Origin: Syntrophomonadaceae bacterium
Lineage (GTDB): Bacteria > Bacillota > Dethiobacteria > DTU022 > PWGO01
Direction: 5' to 3'
NCBI GenBank assembly: GCA_003554525.1
Contig: PWGO01000066.1
Span: forward strand, 1 to 38,246
Length of the DNA: 38,246 nt
Shown: positions 9,012 to 17,402 of the stretch, one piece after another
Position numbering within the stretch: the first letter of the stretch is position 1
How the letters are laid out: every line of letters begins with the position of its first letter
Program-made: the position numbers and the translations under genes
The notes under the pieces: generated by a model
What the model saw: only the letters and a program-made list of their open reading frames with translations
Database searches by the model: none
What the model was told of the DNA's origin: nothing

Positions 9012-10273
9012 TTTGCCACCTCCCCCGGGTGAATAATATATCCGGCAACTGCCGATGCTGCCGCAACTGCCGGGCTGCTCAAATACACTTCGCTTTGAGG
9101 GTCTCCCATCCTTCCCACGAAGTTCCGGTTAGTTGTGGCCACTGCTTTTTCTCCCGGAGCCAGTATGCCCATGTGACCACCCAGGCAGGGACCACAGGTA
9201 GGAGTGCTTACTGCGGCACCGGCTTCCATAAAAATCTCCAGCAAACCTTCTTTTAAAGCCTGCGAATACACTTCCTGGGTTGCCGGAATTACAATCAAAC
9301 GGAGAGAAGGGGGGACCTTATTTCCACGCAAAACCCCGGCTGCCTGCCGCAGATCTTCAATGCGTCCGTTGGTACAGGAACCTATCACCGACTGGTGAAT
9401 ATGAACTTCTTGTGCTTTGCTCACCGGTTTTACATTGGAAGGTTTATGCGGAAAAGCAACTTGCGGTTCCAGGTTGCTTACTTCAAACCTGAAGGTGTTT
9501 TCGTATTCCGCATCCCGGTCCCCGTAAACAGGTTCATATTCGCGAGCGGCACGGGAAGCAGCATATTCCAGCACTTTCCCGTCAGGCTCCATGTAACCGC
9601 ATTTGGCCCCGGCTTCTATAGCCATATTGCTCATGGACAGCCTTCCTTCCAGGCTCATTTCCTCCATTGCCGGACCTGAAAACTCCATGGCACGATACAG
9701 GGCCCCGTCTACCCCTATTTCACCTATAGTATAAAGTATGAGATCCTTTCCCCCAACCCATTGGGGAAGTTTCCCATTGTATTCAAATTTTATTGCAGGA
9801 GGAACTTTAAACCAGGCTTCTCCCAGCGCCATGGCTGCAGCCAGGTCCGTGCTGCCTACGCCGGTAGCAAAGGCCCCCAGCGCACCATAAGTGCAGGTGT
9901 GTGAATCGGCGCCTATAATAATTTCTCCCGGCAGGGCCAGCCCTTCTTCCGGCAGTAGGGCATGCTCTACTCCCATTTTGCCAATTTCGTAATAATACTT
10001 TATGCGGTGCTTTTCCGCAAACTCACGCATAATTTGTACCTGCTTTGCCGTGTTGATATCCTTGTTGGGGGTAAAATGATCCGGAACCAGGGCTACCCTG
10101 GAGGTGTTAAAAACAGTTTCCGCTCCCATCCTGTTGAACTCGCTTATTGCGACCGGCGCAGTTATGTCGTTTCCCAGGCACAAATCAATTTTAGTATTAA
10201 CTATCTCTCCCGGTTCTACACTTTTTTTCCCGGCCCCCCGGGCCAGAATCTTTTGTACCATTGTCTGTCCCAT
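9008..10273 (-). CDS. leuC: 3-isopropylmalate dehydratase large subunit
   Basis: Aconitase-family iron-sulfur subunit of isopropylmalate isomerase (leucine pathway). 421 residues, matching the shorter LeuC2 group that partners a short LeuD. The cluster ligands are visible: the first cysteine in SCTNGRIEDL and the pair in TPTCGPCLGGHMG. The substrate-binding motif GADSHTCTYGALGAFATGVGS lies near 140-160. The ATG has a GGGGAA site about seven bases upstream. It follows ilvN by 30 bases and overlaps leuD by four, so it is part of the operon. A homoaconitase-like role is possible for this group but unlikely in this context. Confidence 0.92.
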   Translation of the reverse strand: MGQTMVQKILARGAGKKSVEPGEIVNTKIDLCLGNDITAPVAISEFNRMGAETVFNTSRVALVPDHFTPNKDINTAKQVQIMREFAEKHRIKYYYEIGKMGVEHALLPEEGLALPGEIIIGADSHTCTYGALGAFATGVGSTDLAAAMALGEAWFKVPPAIKFEYNGKLPQWVGGKDLILYTIGEIGVDGALYRAMEFSGPAMEEMSLEGRLSMSNMAIEAGAKCGYMEPDGKVLEYAASRAAREYEPVYGDRDAEYENTFRFEVSNLEPQVAFPHKPSNVKPVSKAQEVHIHQSVIGSCTNGRIEDLRQAAGVLRGNKVPPSLRLIVIPATQEVYSQALKEGLLEIFMEAGAAVSTPTCGPCLGGHMGILAPGEKAVATTNRNFVGRMGDPQSEVYLSSPAVAAASAVAGYIIHPGEVAK

Positions 10274-10303
10274 ACGCGCTTCCCCTTTACTTTTATTTTA
10301 ATC

Positions 10304-10798
10304 TTAGTTACCCGCGGAATTTTTACTGCCCCGCACCATAGCAATTTTACCTGTACGTACAATTTCTTTAATGCCATAGTACTGCAGCAGCAGCTTTATG
10401 GCTTCCAGTTTTTCATCATCCCCGGTTACTTCAATTACCATGGAATCCGGTGACACATCCACAGTCTTGCCCCGGAACGTTTCTACTATTTGTTGTATCT
10501 CTCCCCTGTTCTGGGGTTCAGCCTGTACTTTTATCAACATCAATTCCCTGGAAACGGCCGGGTCTTCTGTAATATTGCTTATTTTAATTACGTTTATTAA
10601 TTTATTTAGTTGTTTTACTACCTGCTCCAGAGTAGGACTGTCTTCTTCAACGGTTATGGTCATACGAGATATCCCGGGTTCCGTGGTTTCCCCTACTGCT
10701 ATACTGTCAATATTAAAACCCCTTCGGCTAAAAAGGCCAGCCACCCTGGACAGTACTCCTGGTTTGTCCTCTACTAAAACAGCCAGAATTTTCTTCAT
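10304..10798 (-). CDS. ilvN: Acetolactate synthase small (regulatory) subunit
   Basis: Regulatory subunit of acetohydroxyacid synthase. It activates IlvB and carries valine feedback control. 164 residues: an N-terminal ACT domain (MKKILAVLVEDKPGVLSRVAGLF, then RRGFNIDSIAVG) and a C-terminal ferredoxin-like ACT-associated domain from about residue 80. The ATG start overlaps the ilvB stop codon in a TGATG arrangement, with GGGAG nine bases upstream. A TTG one codon earlier is the formal ORF start but is less likely. It is followed by leuC rather than the ilvC that often comes next in such operons. Confidence 0.94.
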   Translation of the reverse strand: MKKILAVLVEDKPGVLSRVAGLFSRRGFNIDSIAVGETTEPGISRMTITVEEDSPTLEQVVKQLNKLINVIKISNITEDPAVSRELMLIKVQAEPQNRGEIQQIVETFRGKTVDVSPDSMVIEVTGDDEKLEAIKLLLQYYGIKEIVRTGKIAMVRGSKNSAGN

Positions 10799-12480
10799 CA
10801 AACATCGCTCCCATCCATCATCAAGTTGTTAATGGGTTGATTCGGTGCCACCATGGGAAACACATTTTCTGTACTATCCACACGGAAATCCATTATTACA
10901 GGTCCTTCCTCCTGCATGGCTGTTTTAATTGTTTCTTCAACCTGGTCAAACTGATCTACTTTCATGCCTTTAGCACCAAAAGCTTCTGCTATACGGGCGA
11001 AATCTGGACCATATTCAAAGGTGGAATAAGAGTACCTACGGTTATAAAACAGTTCCTGCCACTGGCGAACCATCCCCAGGCAGCTGTTGTTTATAATCGC
11101 CACCTTTACCGGGATACCGTAATAAACGGCTGTGGATAGTTCCTGTATATTCATTTGAAAACTGCCGTCCCCTGCTATGCAAAAAACAGTTTCCTCCGGC
11201 CTGGCCAGTTTGGCTCCCAGGGCGGCTGGAAAACCAAACCCCATGGTTCCCAGGCCACCTGAGGAAACAAAGCTGCGGGGCTTTTCAAACCGGTAGTGTT
11301 GGGCTGTCCACATCTGGTGTTGCCCTACATCTGTAGCTATTATTGCCTCTCCACCTGTGATTTCGTTAATTTTGTTTATAACCTGCTGGGGCTTTATAAC
11401 CTTATTGTCTACCGGCTCCGGGTTTAAGTCAACTTTTTTATCCCACTGGTTAACTTTATCCAGCCACTCCGCGGTATCTCCCGGCTGGAAGCGCCGGGAA
11501 AGAGCCTGCAGTACTCTCTTTAAATCTCCTACAATTGGTATGTCCACAGCTATATTTTTCCCTATTTCCACGGGATCAATATCTATGTGAATTATCTTGG
11601 CCCTGGGGGCAAAAGCATCAAGCTTACCTGTAACACGGTCGTCAAAACGAACCCCTACAGCAATTATAAGATCCGCTTCCATAAGCGCATAGTTGGCCGC
11701 CCTGGTCCCGTGCATGCCTGGCATTCCAAGGTACAGGTGATTGCTGGCAGGAAAACCGCCCAGTCCCATCAAAGTTAAAGTAACCGGAATATTCCCCCTG
11801 GTTGCTATTTCTTGAAGTTCGTGATAACCGCCAGAACGTACAACCCCCCCCCCGGCCATAATAACCGGTTTTTTGGCATTTTTTATTGCTTTTATCGCAC
11901 GGTTTACCTGGCCGGGGTGTCCTTCTACGTTTGGTTTATAGCCAGCTATATCTATTTCCTGCGGGTAGTTATATTTTTCTTCGAGTGCCTGAACATCTTT
12001 AGGGAGGTCTATCAATACCGGGCCACAACGCCCCGTAGTTGCTATATGAAAAGCTTCTTTTAATATGCGGGGCAATTCTTCAACATCTTTTGCCAGGTAA
12101 TTGTGTTTGGTTATGGGAAGGGTTATCCCGGTAATATCCGCTTCCTGAAAAGCATCGGTTCCTATAAGAAAGGTGGGCACCTGCCCGGTTATTACCACCA
12201 TGGGCACAGAATCCATGTAAGCATTGGCAATGCCAGTTACCAGGTTGGTGGCACCGGGACCGGAGGTAGCGGTTACTACGCCTGGTTTCCCGCTGACGCG
12301 GGCGTAACCGTCCGCGGCATGGACCGCACCCTGTTCGTGGCGGGTTAATACGTGGCAAATAGAAGAATCATAAAGAGAATCGTAAAGATTGAGAATTGCT
12401 CCGCCCGGGTAGCCAAACACCCTGGTTACACCTTCTTCCTGAAAAGCCTTTAATATCATTTCCGATCCTGTTAATTTCAT
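10798..12480 (-). CDS. ilvB: Acetolactate synthase large (catalytic) subunit
   Basis: Thiamine-diphosphate enzyme condensing pyruvate to acetolactate, or pyruvate plus 2-ketobutyrate to acetohydroxybutyrate, the first common step to valine, leucine and isoleucine. 560 residues with the three family domains. The N-terminal domain holds the cofactor glutamate (RHEQGAVHAADGYAR), the middle is the FAD-binding domain, and the C-terminal one holds the ThDP/Mg motif (GDGSFQMNIQELSTAVYYGIP...NN). It begins two bases after ilvD. The AGGGV codons are all GGG and form a run of ten G on the coding strand near 11844-11853, a potential slippage site. The frame is intact here. Confidence 0.96.
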   Translation of the reverse strand: MKLTGSEMILKAFQEEGVTRVFGYPGGAILNLYDSLYDSSICHVLTRHEQGAVHAADGYARVSGKPGVVTATSGPGATNLVTGIANAYMDSVPMVVITGQVPTFLIGTDAFQEADITGITLPITKHNYLAKDVEELPRILKEAFHIATTGRCGPVLIDLPKDVQALEEKYNYPQEIDIAGYKPNVEGHPGQVNRAIKAIKNAKKPVIMAGGGVVRSGGYHELQEIATRGNIPVTLTLMGLGGFPASNHLYLGMPGMHGTRAANYALMEADLIIAVGVRFDDRVTGKLDAFAPRAKIIHIDIDPVEIGKNIAVDIPIVGDLKRVLQALSRRFQPGDTAEWLDKVNQWDKKVDLNPEPVDNKVIKPQQVINKINEITGGEAIIATDVGQHQMWTAQHYRFEKPRSFVSSGGLGTMGFGFPAALGAKLARPEETVFCIAGDGSFQMNIQELSTAVYYGIPVKVAIINNSCLGMVRQWQELFYNRRYSYSTFEYGPDFARIAEAFGAKGMKVDQFDQVEETIKTAMQEEGPVIMDFRVDSTENVFPMVAPNQPINNLMMDGSDV

Positions 12481-12482
12481 GG

Positions 12483-14153
12483 TTACTGTTGGTTCACCTC
12501 CAAAACTGCTCCTTTGCTGGCAGATGTTACCATATGTGAATAGCGCTGCAAATAACCCCGTTCCACCGGCGATGACTTTATGCTTGTTGTTTCCAGCCTT
12601 TTCTGTATTTCCTCCTCCGAAACTTTGGCTTCCAGGCGGAAGCGGGGTATATCTATAACTATCCTGTCCCCGTCTCTCAGGACCGCCAGAGGTCCTTTAA
12701 CTGCCGCTTCAGGGGAAATATGCCCGATGGAAGCTCCCCGGGTTGCCCCGGAAAACCTGCCGTCGGTAATCAGGGCCACACTTTTATCCAGGCCCACCCC
12801 CGCAACCGCAGAAGTAGGGGCCAGCATTTCCCTCATACCGGGCCCACCTCTCGGGCCTTCATACCTTATCACTACTACTTCGCCTGCAGTTACCTTTCCG
12901 GCATTAATGCCTTCTACAGCTTCTTCTTCGCTTTCAAACACCCGGGCCCTCCCTTCCCAGGAAAGCATGCTTTCTTCAACAGCTCCTCTTTTTACCACGG
13001 AGCCTTCCGGGGCTATATTTCCAAACAATACCGCTATACCACCCTTCTCCCGGTAGGGGGCCTCTGAAGAACAGATAATCCCTTTTTCTTTCCGAACATT
13101 GCCTTTTATGTTTTCTTTTACTGTATACCCCGTAACTGTCAACCGTGTATCATCCAGCAAATTCTTTTTGGACAATTCCTGCATCACTGCGGCAATACCC
13201 CCGTCAAAGTGCAAATCCTGTATTCTATCTTCCCCGGCTGGGCTCAGCGAACACAGCTGGGGAGTTTTTTCACTGATACGGTTCACATGGTTTAAGTCCA
13301 TCTCTAAGCCTGCTTCTTTGGCTACAGCAGCAAGATGAAGTATGGTGTTAGTAGACCCTCCCAACGCCATGTCTACCGCCAGTGCATTATTCAGGGCCCC
13401 ATAAGAAACAATATCGCGGGGAAAAATATTGTTTCTCCAGTTAAACATGGTCCTGCGCCCTGCTTCCTTGGCCAGGCGGACCCTTCCCGCGTGTACCGCG
13501 GGGACGGTACCGTTTCCCGGCAGAGCAAGACCCAGGGCCTCGGATACACAATTCATGGTGTTGGCCGTAAACATTCCGGCGCAGGAACCACACCCCGGGC
13601 AGGCTTTCATTTCTATATCTTTTAGTTCTTCTTCCGTAATTTTCCCCGACCCGGCTGCACCTGCAGCTTCAAAAACATTTTTTAAATCTATTTTTTTCCC
13701 ATTGTCTTCTCCGGCAAGCATGGGACCACCGCTAACCAGCACCATGGGGAGGTTTAGGCGAAGTGCAGCCATCAGCATCCCCGGTGTTATTTTATCGCAG
13801 TTGGTGATAAATACAAGGGCATCAAAACAGTGTGCCTCAGTCATGGCTTCAATGCTGTCCGCAATAAGTTCCCTGCTGGCCAGCGAATAGTTCATGCCCC
13901 TGTGGTTCATGGCTATACCGTCACAGATACCTATAGTAGAAAACTCTACAGGTGTACCGCCCTCCATCCTCACACCGGCTTTAACCGCTTCTGCAAGCCG
14001 CGTCAGGTGGATATGCCCCGGAACTATTTCATTAAACGAGTTAACCACACCAATCAAAGGGCGCTCCATCTCTTCCTCGTGGTAACCCATGGCCCAAAAC
14101 AACGAGCGATGGGGGGCCCGCTCTATTCCTTTTCTAACCGTATCACTTTTCAT
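12483..14153 (-). CDS. ilvD: Dihydroxy-acid dehydratase
   Basis: Iron-sulfur dehydratase making the 2-keto acid precursors of valine and isoleucine. 556 residues, normal length. Cluster and metal ligands are visible in [13 protein letters not shown] and [18 protein letters not shown]. The C-terminal half has [20 protein letters not shown], close to the ilvD/edd signature. ATG start with AGGGTG about nine bases upstream. It lies 36 bases after ilvE and two bases before ilvB. Edd and sugar-acid dehydratases share the fold, but the neighbours and motifs make IlvD firm. Confidence 0.96.
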   Translation of the reverse strand: MKSDTVRKGIERAPHRSLFWAMGYHEEEMERPLIGVVNSFNEIVPGHIHLTRLAEAVKAGVRMEGGTPVEFSTIGICDGIAMNHRGMNYSLASRELIADSIEAMTEAHCFDALVFITNCDKITPGMLMAALRLNLPMVLVSGGPMLAGEDNGKKIDLKNVFEAAGAAGSGKITEEELKDIEMKACPGCGSCAGMFTANTMNCVSEALGLALPGNGTVPAVHAGRVRLAKEAGRRTMFNWRNNIFPRDIVSYGALNNALAVDMALGGSTNTILHLAAVAKEAGLEMDLNHVNRISEKTPQLCSLSPAGEDRIQDLHFDGGIAAVMQELSKKNLLDDTRLTVTGYTVKENIKGNVRKEKGIICSSEAPYREKGGIAVLFGNIAPEGSVVKRGAVEESMLSWEGRARVFESEEEAVEGINAGKVTAGEVVVIRYEGPRGGPGMREMLAPTSAVAGVGLDKSVALITDGRFSGATRGASIGHISPEAAVKGPLAVLRDGDRIVIDIPRFRLEAKVSEEEIQKRLETTSIKSSPVERGYLQRYSHMVTSASKGAVLEVNQQ

Positions 14154-14189
14154 GATTTTTCACCCTGCCTTAAATTATATGCCCGGCTG

Positions 14190-15074
14190 TTAACGACCAG
14201 AATAAACTTCTACCCCGTGACTCCGGGCGTAATCGTGAAACCGGGACATGATTTTTTTGGTTATTTCTCCAGGAACCGCCCTGCCTATACTCCTGCCATC
14301 AATTTCAATTACCGGTATTACTTCCGCCGCCGTCCCCGTCATAAAACATTCATCGGAAACATAAAGCTGGTGGCGCGTAAACGGCATCTCTTCCACAATT
14401 ATACCTTCATGGCGGGCCAGGTCAATCACTGTATCCCTTTTTATGCCTTTTAAAATGCCCAGGTAGGCAGGGGGAGTTATGAGCTTACCTTCCCGGTAAA
14501 TAAAAACGTTTTCTCCCGAGCCCTCGGTAACGTAGCCGTCCTTGTTCAGCATTATTGCCTCCATTACCCCGGCCTGGTTGGCCTCGATTTTTACCAGAAT
14601 GTTGTTTAAGTAATTCAAAGATTTTATTTGAGGGTCCAGGGCATCCGGAATATTTCTACGGGTGGGAACTGTAATCACTTTCAGGCCCTGCTCATATAGC
14701 TCCTTAGAAAACAAGGTTATCTCGTGGGCAATAATAATTACCGTAGCTTTATTGCACTTCCGCGGGTCCAGGCCCAAGTCACCTACTCCCCTGGAGACCA
14801 CCACCCTTATATACGCATCTTCCAGCTGGTTAGCTTTAACCGTTTGTACAATGGCTTCTTCCATTTCTTCAGTGCTGTAGGGTATCTCCAGCATTATTGA
14901 ATGCGCTGATTCGTACAACCTTTTGACATGCTCCTTTAGTTTAAAAATGCGTCCATGGTAAGCCCTGATGCCCTCAAAAACACCGTCCCCGTAAAGGAGT
15001 CCGTGATCAAAAACAGAAACCGTAGCTTCTTCCTCGGGGACCAGCCTGTCGTTTATAAATATCTTTTGACCCAT
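14190..15074 (-). CDS. ilvE: Branched-chain amino acid aminotransferase
   Basis: Class IV, PLP-dependent transaminase for the last step of valine, leucine and isoleucine synthesis. 294 residues. The PLP lysine is in IKSLNYLNNILVKIEA, and the class IV signature follows in EGSGENVFIYREGKLITP. YGDGVFEGIRAY lies near the N-terminus, as in IlvE. The ORF track begins at a TTG (15080), but that codon abuts GGAGGG. The ATG at 15074 has six bases of spacing and is chosen. It is the first gene after the T-box leader. D-amino acid aminotransferase shares this fold, but operon position favours IlvE. Confidence 0.93.
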   Translation of the reverse strand: MGQKIFINDRLVPEEEATVSVFDHGLLYGDGVFEGIRAYHGRIFKLKEHVKRLYESAHSIMLEIPYSTEEMEEAIVQTVKANQLEDAYIRVVVSRGVGDLGLDPRKCNKATVIIIAHEITLFSKELYEQGLKVITVPTRRNIPDALDPQIKSLNYLNNILVKIEANQAGVMEAIMLNKDGYVTEGSGENVFIYREGKLITPPAYLGILKGIKRDTVIDLARHEGIIVEEMPFTRHQLYVSDECFMTGTAAEVIPVIEIDGRSIGRAVPGEITKKIMSRFHDYARSHGVEVYSGR

Positions 15075-15213
15075 ACTCAACCCTCCATATTAATACAATT
15101 TATTAATGTTAACTAAACTCCGGGAATAAAACCTCATGACAAACAAACAATCTAATTTTTCCCCCGACTTCAAAAGTACACTCCGCCTGAGCAGAAACAA
15201 TTATTTAAGTATA

Positions 15214-15245
15214 TAAAAAAGCCCCCGCCCAAAGGGGCGGAGGCT
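15214..15245 (-). terminator. T-box terminator hairpin
   Basis: AGCCTCCGCCC pairs with GGGCGGGGGCT around a CTTT loop (one unpaired base on each side), followed by six T residues on the minus strand. It is mutually exclusive with the antiterminator formed by the T-box core just upstream. Confidence 0.9.
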
Positions 15246-15498
15246 TGACTCCGCGGTACCACCCTTTTTACCGCAATACTGCGGTCTCTCCAAGAGCTAC
15301 CAGAATATAACGGTTCTTCCCGTTCTTCCGTACTGGCCGCGGAAGCCCGCGAGTGCTTTCCGAAAGAATGCTCCGAGGTGACCTTCAACAAGCCTTTTTA
15401 CCGGTTCGCACCATCCACCGGCTCTCTTTAAAAAAGTCTTGCCTACTCCCCCTCTTCCTTGCAGCTGCATCTATTATATTTTAAGCGTCTGATTATTG
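15214..15498 (-). promoter_or_regulatory. T-box leader controlling the ilv-leu operon, probably Val-specific
   Basis: The minus-strand leader contains the T-box core AGGGTGGTACCGCGG (15251-15265), an AGTA motif near the base of stem I, the AGAGAGCCGGTGG region of stem I, and a terminator hairpin just after the core. Uncharged tRNA should bind and favour the antiterminator, turning on ilvE onward. In the specifier loop GAAGGTCACC, GTC (15380-15382, valine) is followed by the expected purine. The tRNA-end bulge is UGGU, which pairs with tRNAs whose discriminator base is A. That fits Val, Leu or Ile and argues against reading GGT (Gly). Confidence 0.92.
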
Positions 15499-15504
15499 AT
15501 AATT

Positions 15505-15533
15505 ATTATATATAGCAGTAAAGCTATTGTCAA
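15505..15533 (-). promoter_or_regulatory. Promoter of the T-box/ilv-leu transcript
   Basis: Perfect TTGACA and TATAAT on the minus strand, separated by 17 bases. The transcript would start near 15498, just before stem I of the T-box leader. Confidence 0.88.
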
Positions 15534-15604
15534 CAGCTTGTGTAAATATTATTATAACATTAAGTTAAACGGTCTACAATATCAACAATTGCGCTTTCCT
15601 TGGG

Positions 15605-15653
15605 CTTTTTTAACTACGGGGGCTTTTTTAACTACGGGGGCTTTTTTAACTAC
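15605..15653. repeat. 18-bp tandem repeat, 2.7 copies
   Basis: Plus-strand unit CTTTTTTAACTACGGGGG in two full copies and one partial. It lies between ychF and the ilv promoter. Read on the minus strand, it contains AAAAAAGCCCCCG twice, the exact complement of the 3' half plus U-tract of the T-box terminator further downstream. Confidence 0.95.
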
Positions 15654-15717
15654 GAACTATCGAGACCAGGTATTAATGTAGCTTCCGGAGGGTCACTTGT
15701 TTGATCGGGCGGCTTCC

Positions 15718-16803
15718 TCAAGTAGAAAAACGCACAAAAAGGACATCTCCGTCCTCTACCCGGTAATCCTTCCCTTCCACTCTGGTTTTGCCTTTTTCCC
15801 TGGCGGAAGCAAGAGAACCAGCTTCCACCAGGTCATTCCATGGGACAACTTCCGCAGAACGAAATCCTTTCTTCATATCCGTATGAATTTTCCCGGCAGC
15901 ATCCACTGCAGAAGTGCCTTCCCCGATCAACCAGGCCCTGGCCTCTTCCCCTTTAACCGTAAAAAAAGTTATCAGGCCCAGTCGGGAATAACACATATTT
16001 ACTATTTTTCGAGGAGAATCTTCATTTATTTGATATTCCTGTTGAAATTCTTTTTTTTCTTCTTCCTCCAGCTCCGTTAATTCCAGTTCCAGCCTGGCGC
16101 AAACTTCAACCAAGGGAGCGTCTTCCTCTTTTATAAATTCAGCAAAATCTTCTGGAATCTCTTTGTTTAAATTCTTTTCCTCCCTGTTCAAGACATAAAT
16201 AACTTTTTTATCCGTAAGCAAATGTAACTCTTTAATAGTTTCCTCTTCCCAGTCAGTACGGGAAAAGCTATGGACCGGATTTTCACTGTTTAAATGCAGG
16301 TACAATCTCCTGAGAAGTTCTTTTTGAGCCAGTATTTCTTTTTGACCCGATTTAGACTTTCTTTCCACGCTTTCCAGCCTCTTTTCCACCGTAGCCAGGT
16401 CTGCTAATATCAATTCCAGGTTTACTACTCTTGCTTTATTAAGAAGTGACTGTTCGAAATTATTTTCTCCACCACTTAAATTAAACTCTCCTATAACATG
16501 AATTACCAGATCCATCTCCCTTATCTGAGCTAAAAACTGGTTACCCAGCCCTTCACCCCGGCTGGCGCCTTCCACCAGGCCAGCCACATCTACTACTTTT
16601 AAATAAGCAAAAGTGACCTTGCTTGAACCCAACGCCCTGGAAAGTGAAAGCAAGCGATCGTCTTCCAGGGGAACCACTCCTGTATTGGGATTTACCGTTG
16701 AAAACGGATAAGAAGCAATTTCTACCTGTATTGAGGTCAGCAGGTTAAAAAGGGTGGACTTGCCTGCATTGGGAATTCCCACAATACCACAGCTTATAGA
16801 CAA
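15718..16803 (-). CDS. ychF: Ribosome-binding ATPase/GTPase YchF
   Basis: Conserved Obg-family P-loop protein that binds ribosomes and usually prefers ATP. 361 residues. G1 is GIPNAGKST, and switch II is DVAGLVEGASRGEGLG. The G4 position reads VLNREE instead of NKxD, as expected for the ATP-preferring YchF group. A coiled-coil insert (about 130-200) is followed by the C-terminal TGS domain (TVKGEEARAWLIGEGTSAVDAAGKIHTDMKKGF). The TTG at 16803 gives the canonical MSISCGIVG start with AGGAG nine bases upstream; the ORF-track TTG at 16809 is too close. No clear terminator follows, so read-through toward the ilv promoter region is possible. Confidence 0.94.
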   Translation of the reverse strand: MSISCGIVGIPNAGKSTLFNLLTSIQVEIASYPFSTVNPNTGVVPLEDDRLLSLSRALGSSKVTFAYLKVVDVAGLVEGASRGEGLGNQFLAQIREMDLVIHVIGEFNLSGGENNFEQSLLNKARVVNLELILADLATVEKRLESVERKSKSGQKEILAQKELLRRLYLHLNSENPVHSFSRTDWEEETIKELHLLTDKKVIYVLNREEKNLNKEIPEDFAEFIKEEDAPLVEVCARLELELTELEEEEKKEFQQEYQINEDSPRKIVNMCYSRLGLITFFTVKGEEARAWLIGEGTSAVDAAGKIHTDMKKGFRSAEVVPWNDLVEAGSLASAREKGKTRVEGKDYRVEDGDVLFVRFST

Positions 16804-17029
16804 TACCAATCTCTCCTTTAAAAAGTTATTTGGTTAATAGATAGATAGCCGTTCTGCCAAAACAGATATCTTTCTTCAGCCGGTTGTGTAAGATTGAGTG
16901 ATTCAAGCAGTGTCGCTTGGAATATCTATGAACGTGGGTAAAAGTTTCATTTGCGTGATTTAACAGATAGTAGCATGGCCACCACCCTACCACCGGCTTT
17001 AGGTATAGCAACAGCTTGCATTGATTAAT
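16804..17029. other. Non-coding gap upstream of ychF
   Basis: About 225 bases between the terminator after the DUF951 gene and ychF. A 100-codon minus-strand frame (16826-17128) runs through it and through the terminator hairpin, has no ribosome site, and matches nothing I recognise. The gap should hold the ychF promoter, but no consensus -35/-10 pair stands out. Confidence 0.4.
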
Positions 17030-17032
17030 TAT

Positions 17033-17062
17033 TTTAAAAAGGAGGCAGGCTCTGCCTCCTTT
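17033..17062 (-). terminator. Terminator after the adk-DUF951 unit
   Basis: A strong 11-bp stem AAAGGAGGCAG/CTGCCTCCTTT with a three-base loop, followed by TTAAAA on the minus strand. It closes the transcript about 155 bases after the DUF951 stop. Confidence 0.85.
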
Positions 17063-17217
17063 CACCCTAAACACCCTTATTCGTACCTCTTTTCGGCCAA
17101 TTTTAACTTCCTGAACAAATGGCATCAATTATGGCGCTTTTTTGCGCCCTCATTAATTTTAATTCACACCATCCCTGGTGCCTTTTTAATAATAAAAAAC
17201 AATTTATGTGGCAATAC

Positions 17218-17397
17218 TTATTCAAGTATTTCCTTTACCCTTTTCTCAAAACGAGCCCGCGGCAACAAAACGCTCCTGCCACAGTTCATGCATTTTATCC
17301 TGAAATCCATGCCCACCCTTACAATTTCCCACCGGTTTTCACCGCAAGGATGACCCTTCTTCAAGCTGACCACCTGGCCTACTTCGAAGCTCTTCAT
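17218..17397 (-). CDS. DUF951 family small protein
   Basis: A 59-residue protein absent from the ORF track because of its size. It starts MKSFEVGQVVSLKKGHPCG and contains GENRWEIVRVGMDFRIKCMNCGR, the usual DUF951 pattern with HPCG, WE-x(5)-G-D and a C-x2-C pair that could bind metal or nucleic acid. The family is widespread in Firmicutes and of unknown function. It is often found near ychF or in chromosome-maintenance clusters, as here. It starts five bases after the adk stop and is probably co-transcribed with it. Confidence 0.93.
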   Translation of the reverse strand: MKSFEVGQVVSLKKGHPCGENRWEIVRVGMDFRIKCMNCGRSVLLPRARFEKRVKEILE

Positions 17398-17402
17398 AAC
17401 TG

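Noticed and set aside
15496-15681. 61-codon plus-strand frame containing FLTTGA repeats
   Set aside because: The protein repeat is simply the 18-bp tandem DNA repeat. There is no ribosome site and it overlaps the ilv promoter.
16826-17128. 100-codon minus-strand frame upstream of ychF
   Set aside because: It reads through a strong terminator hairpin, lacks a ribosome site and has no recognisable domain.
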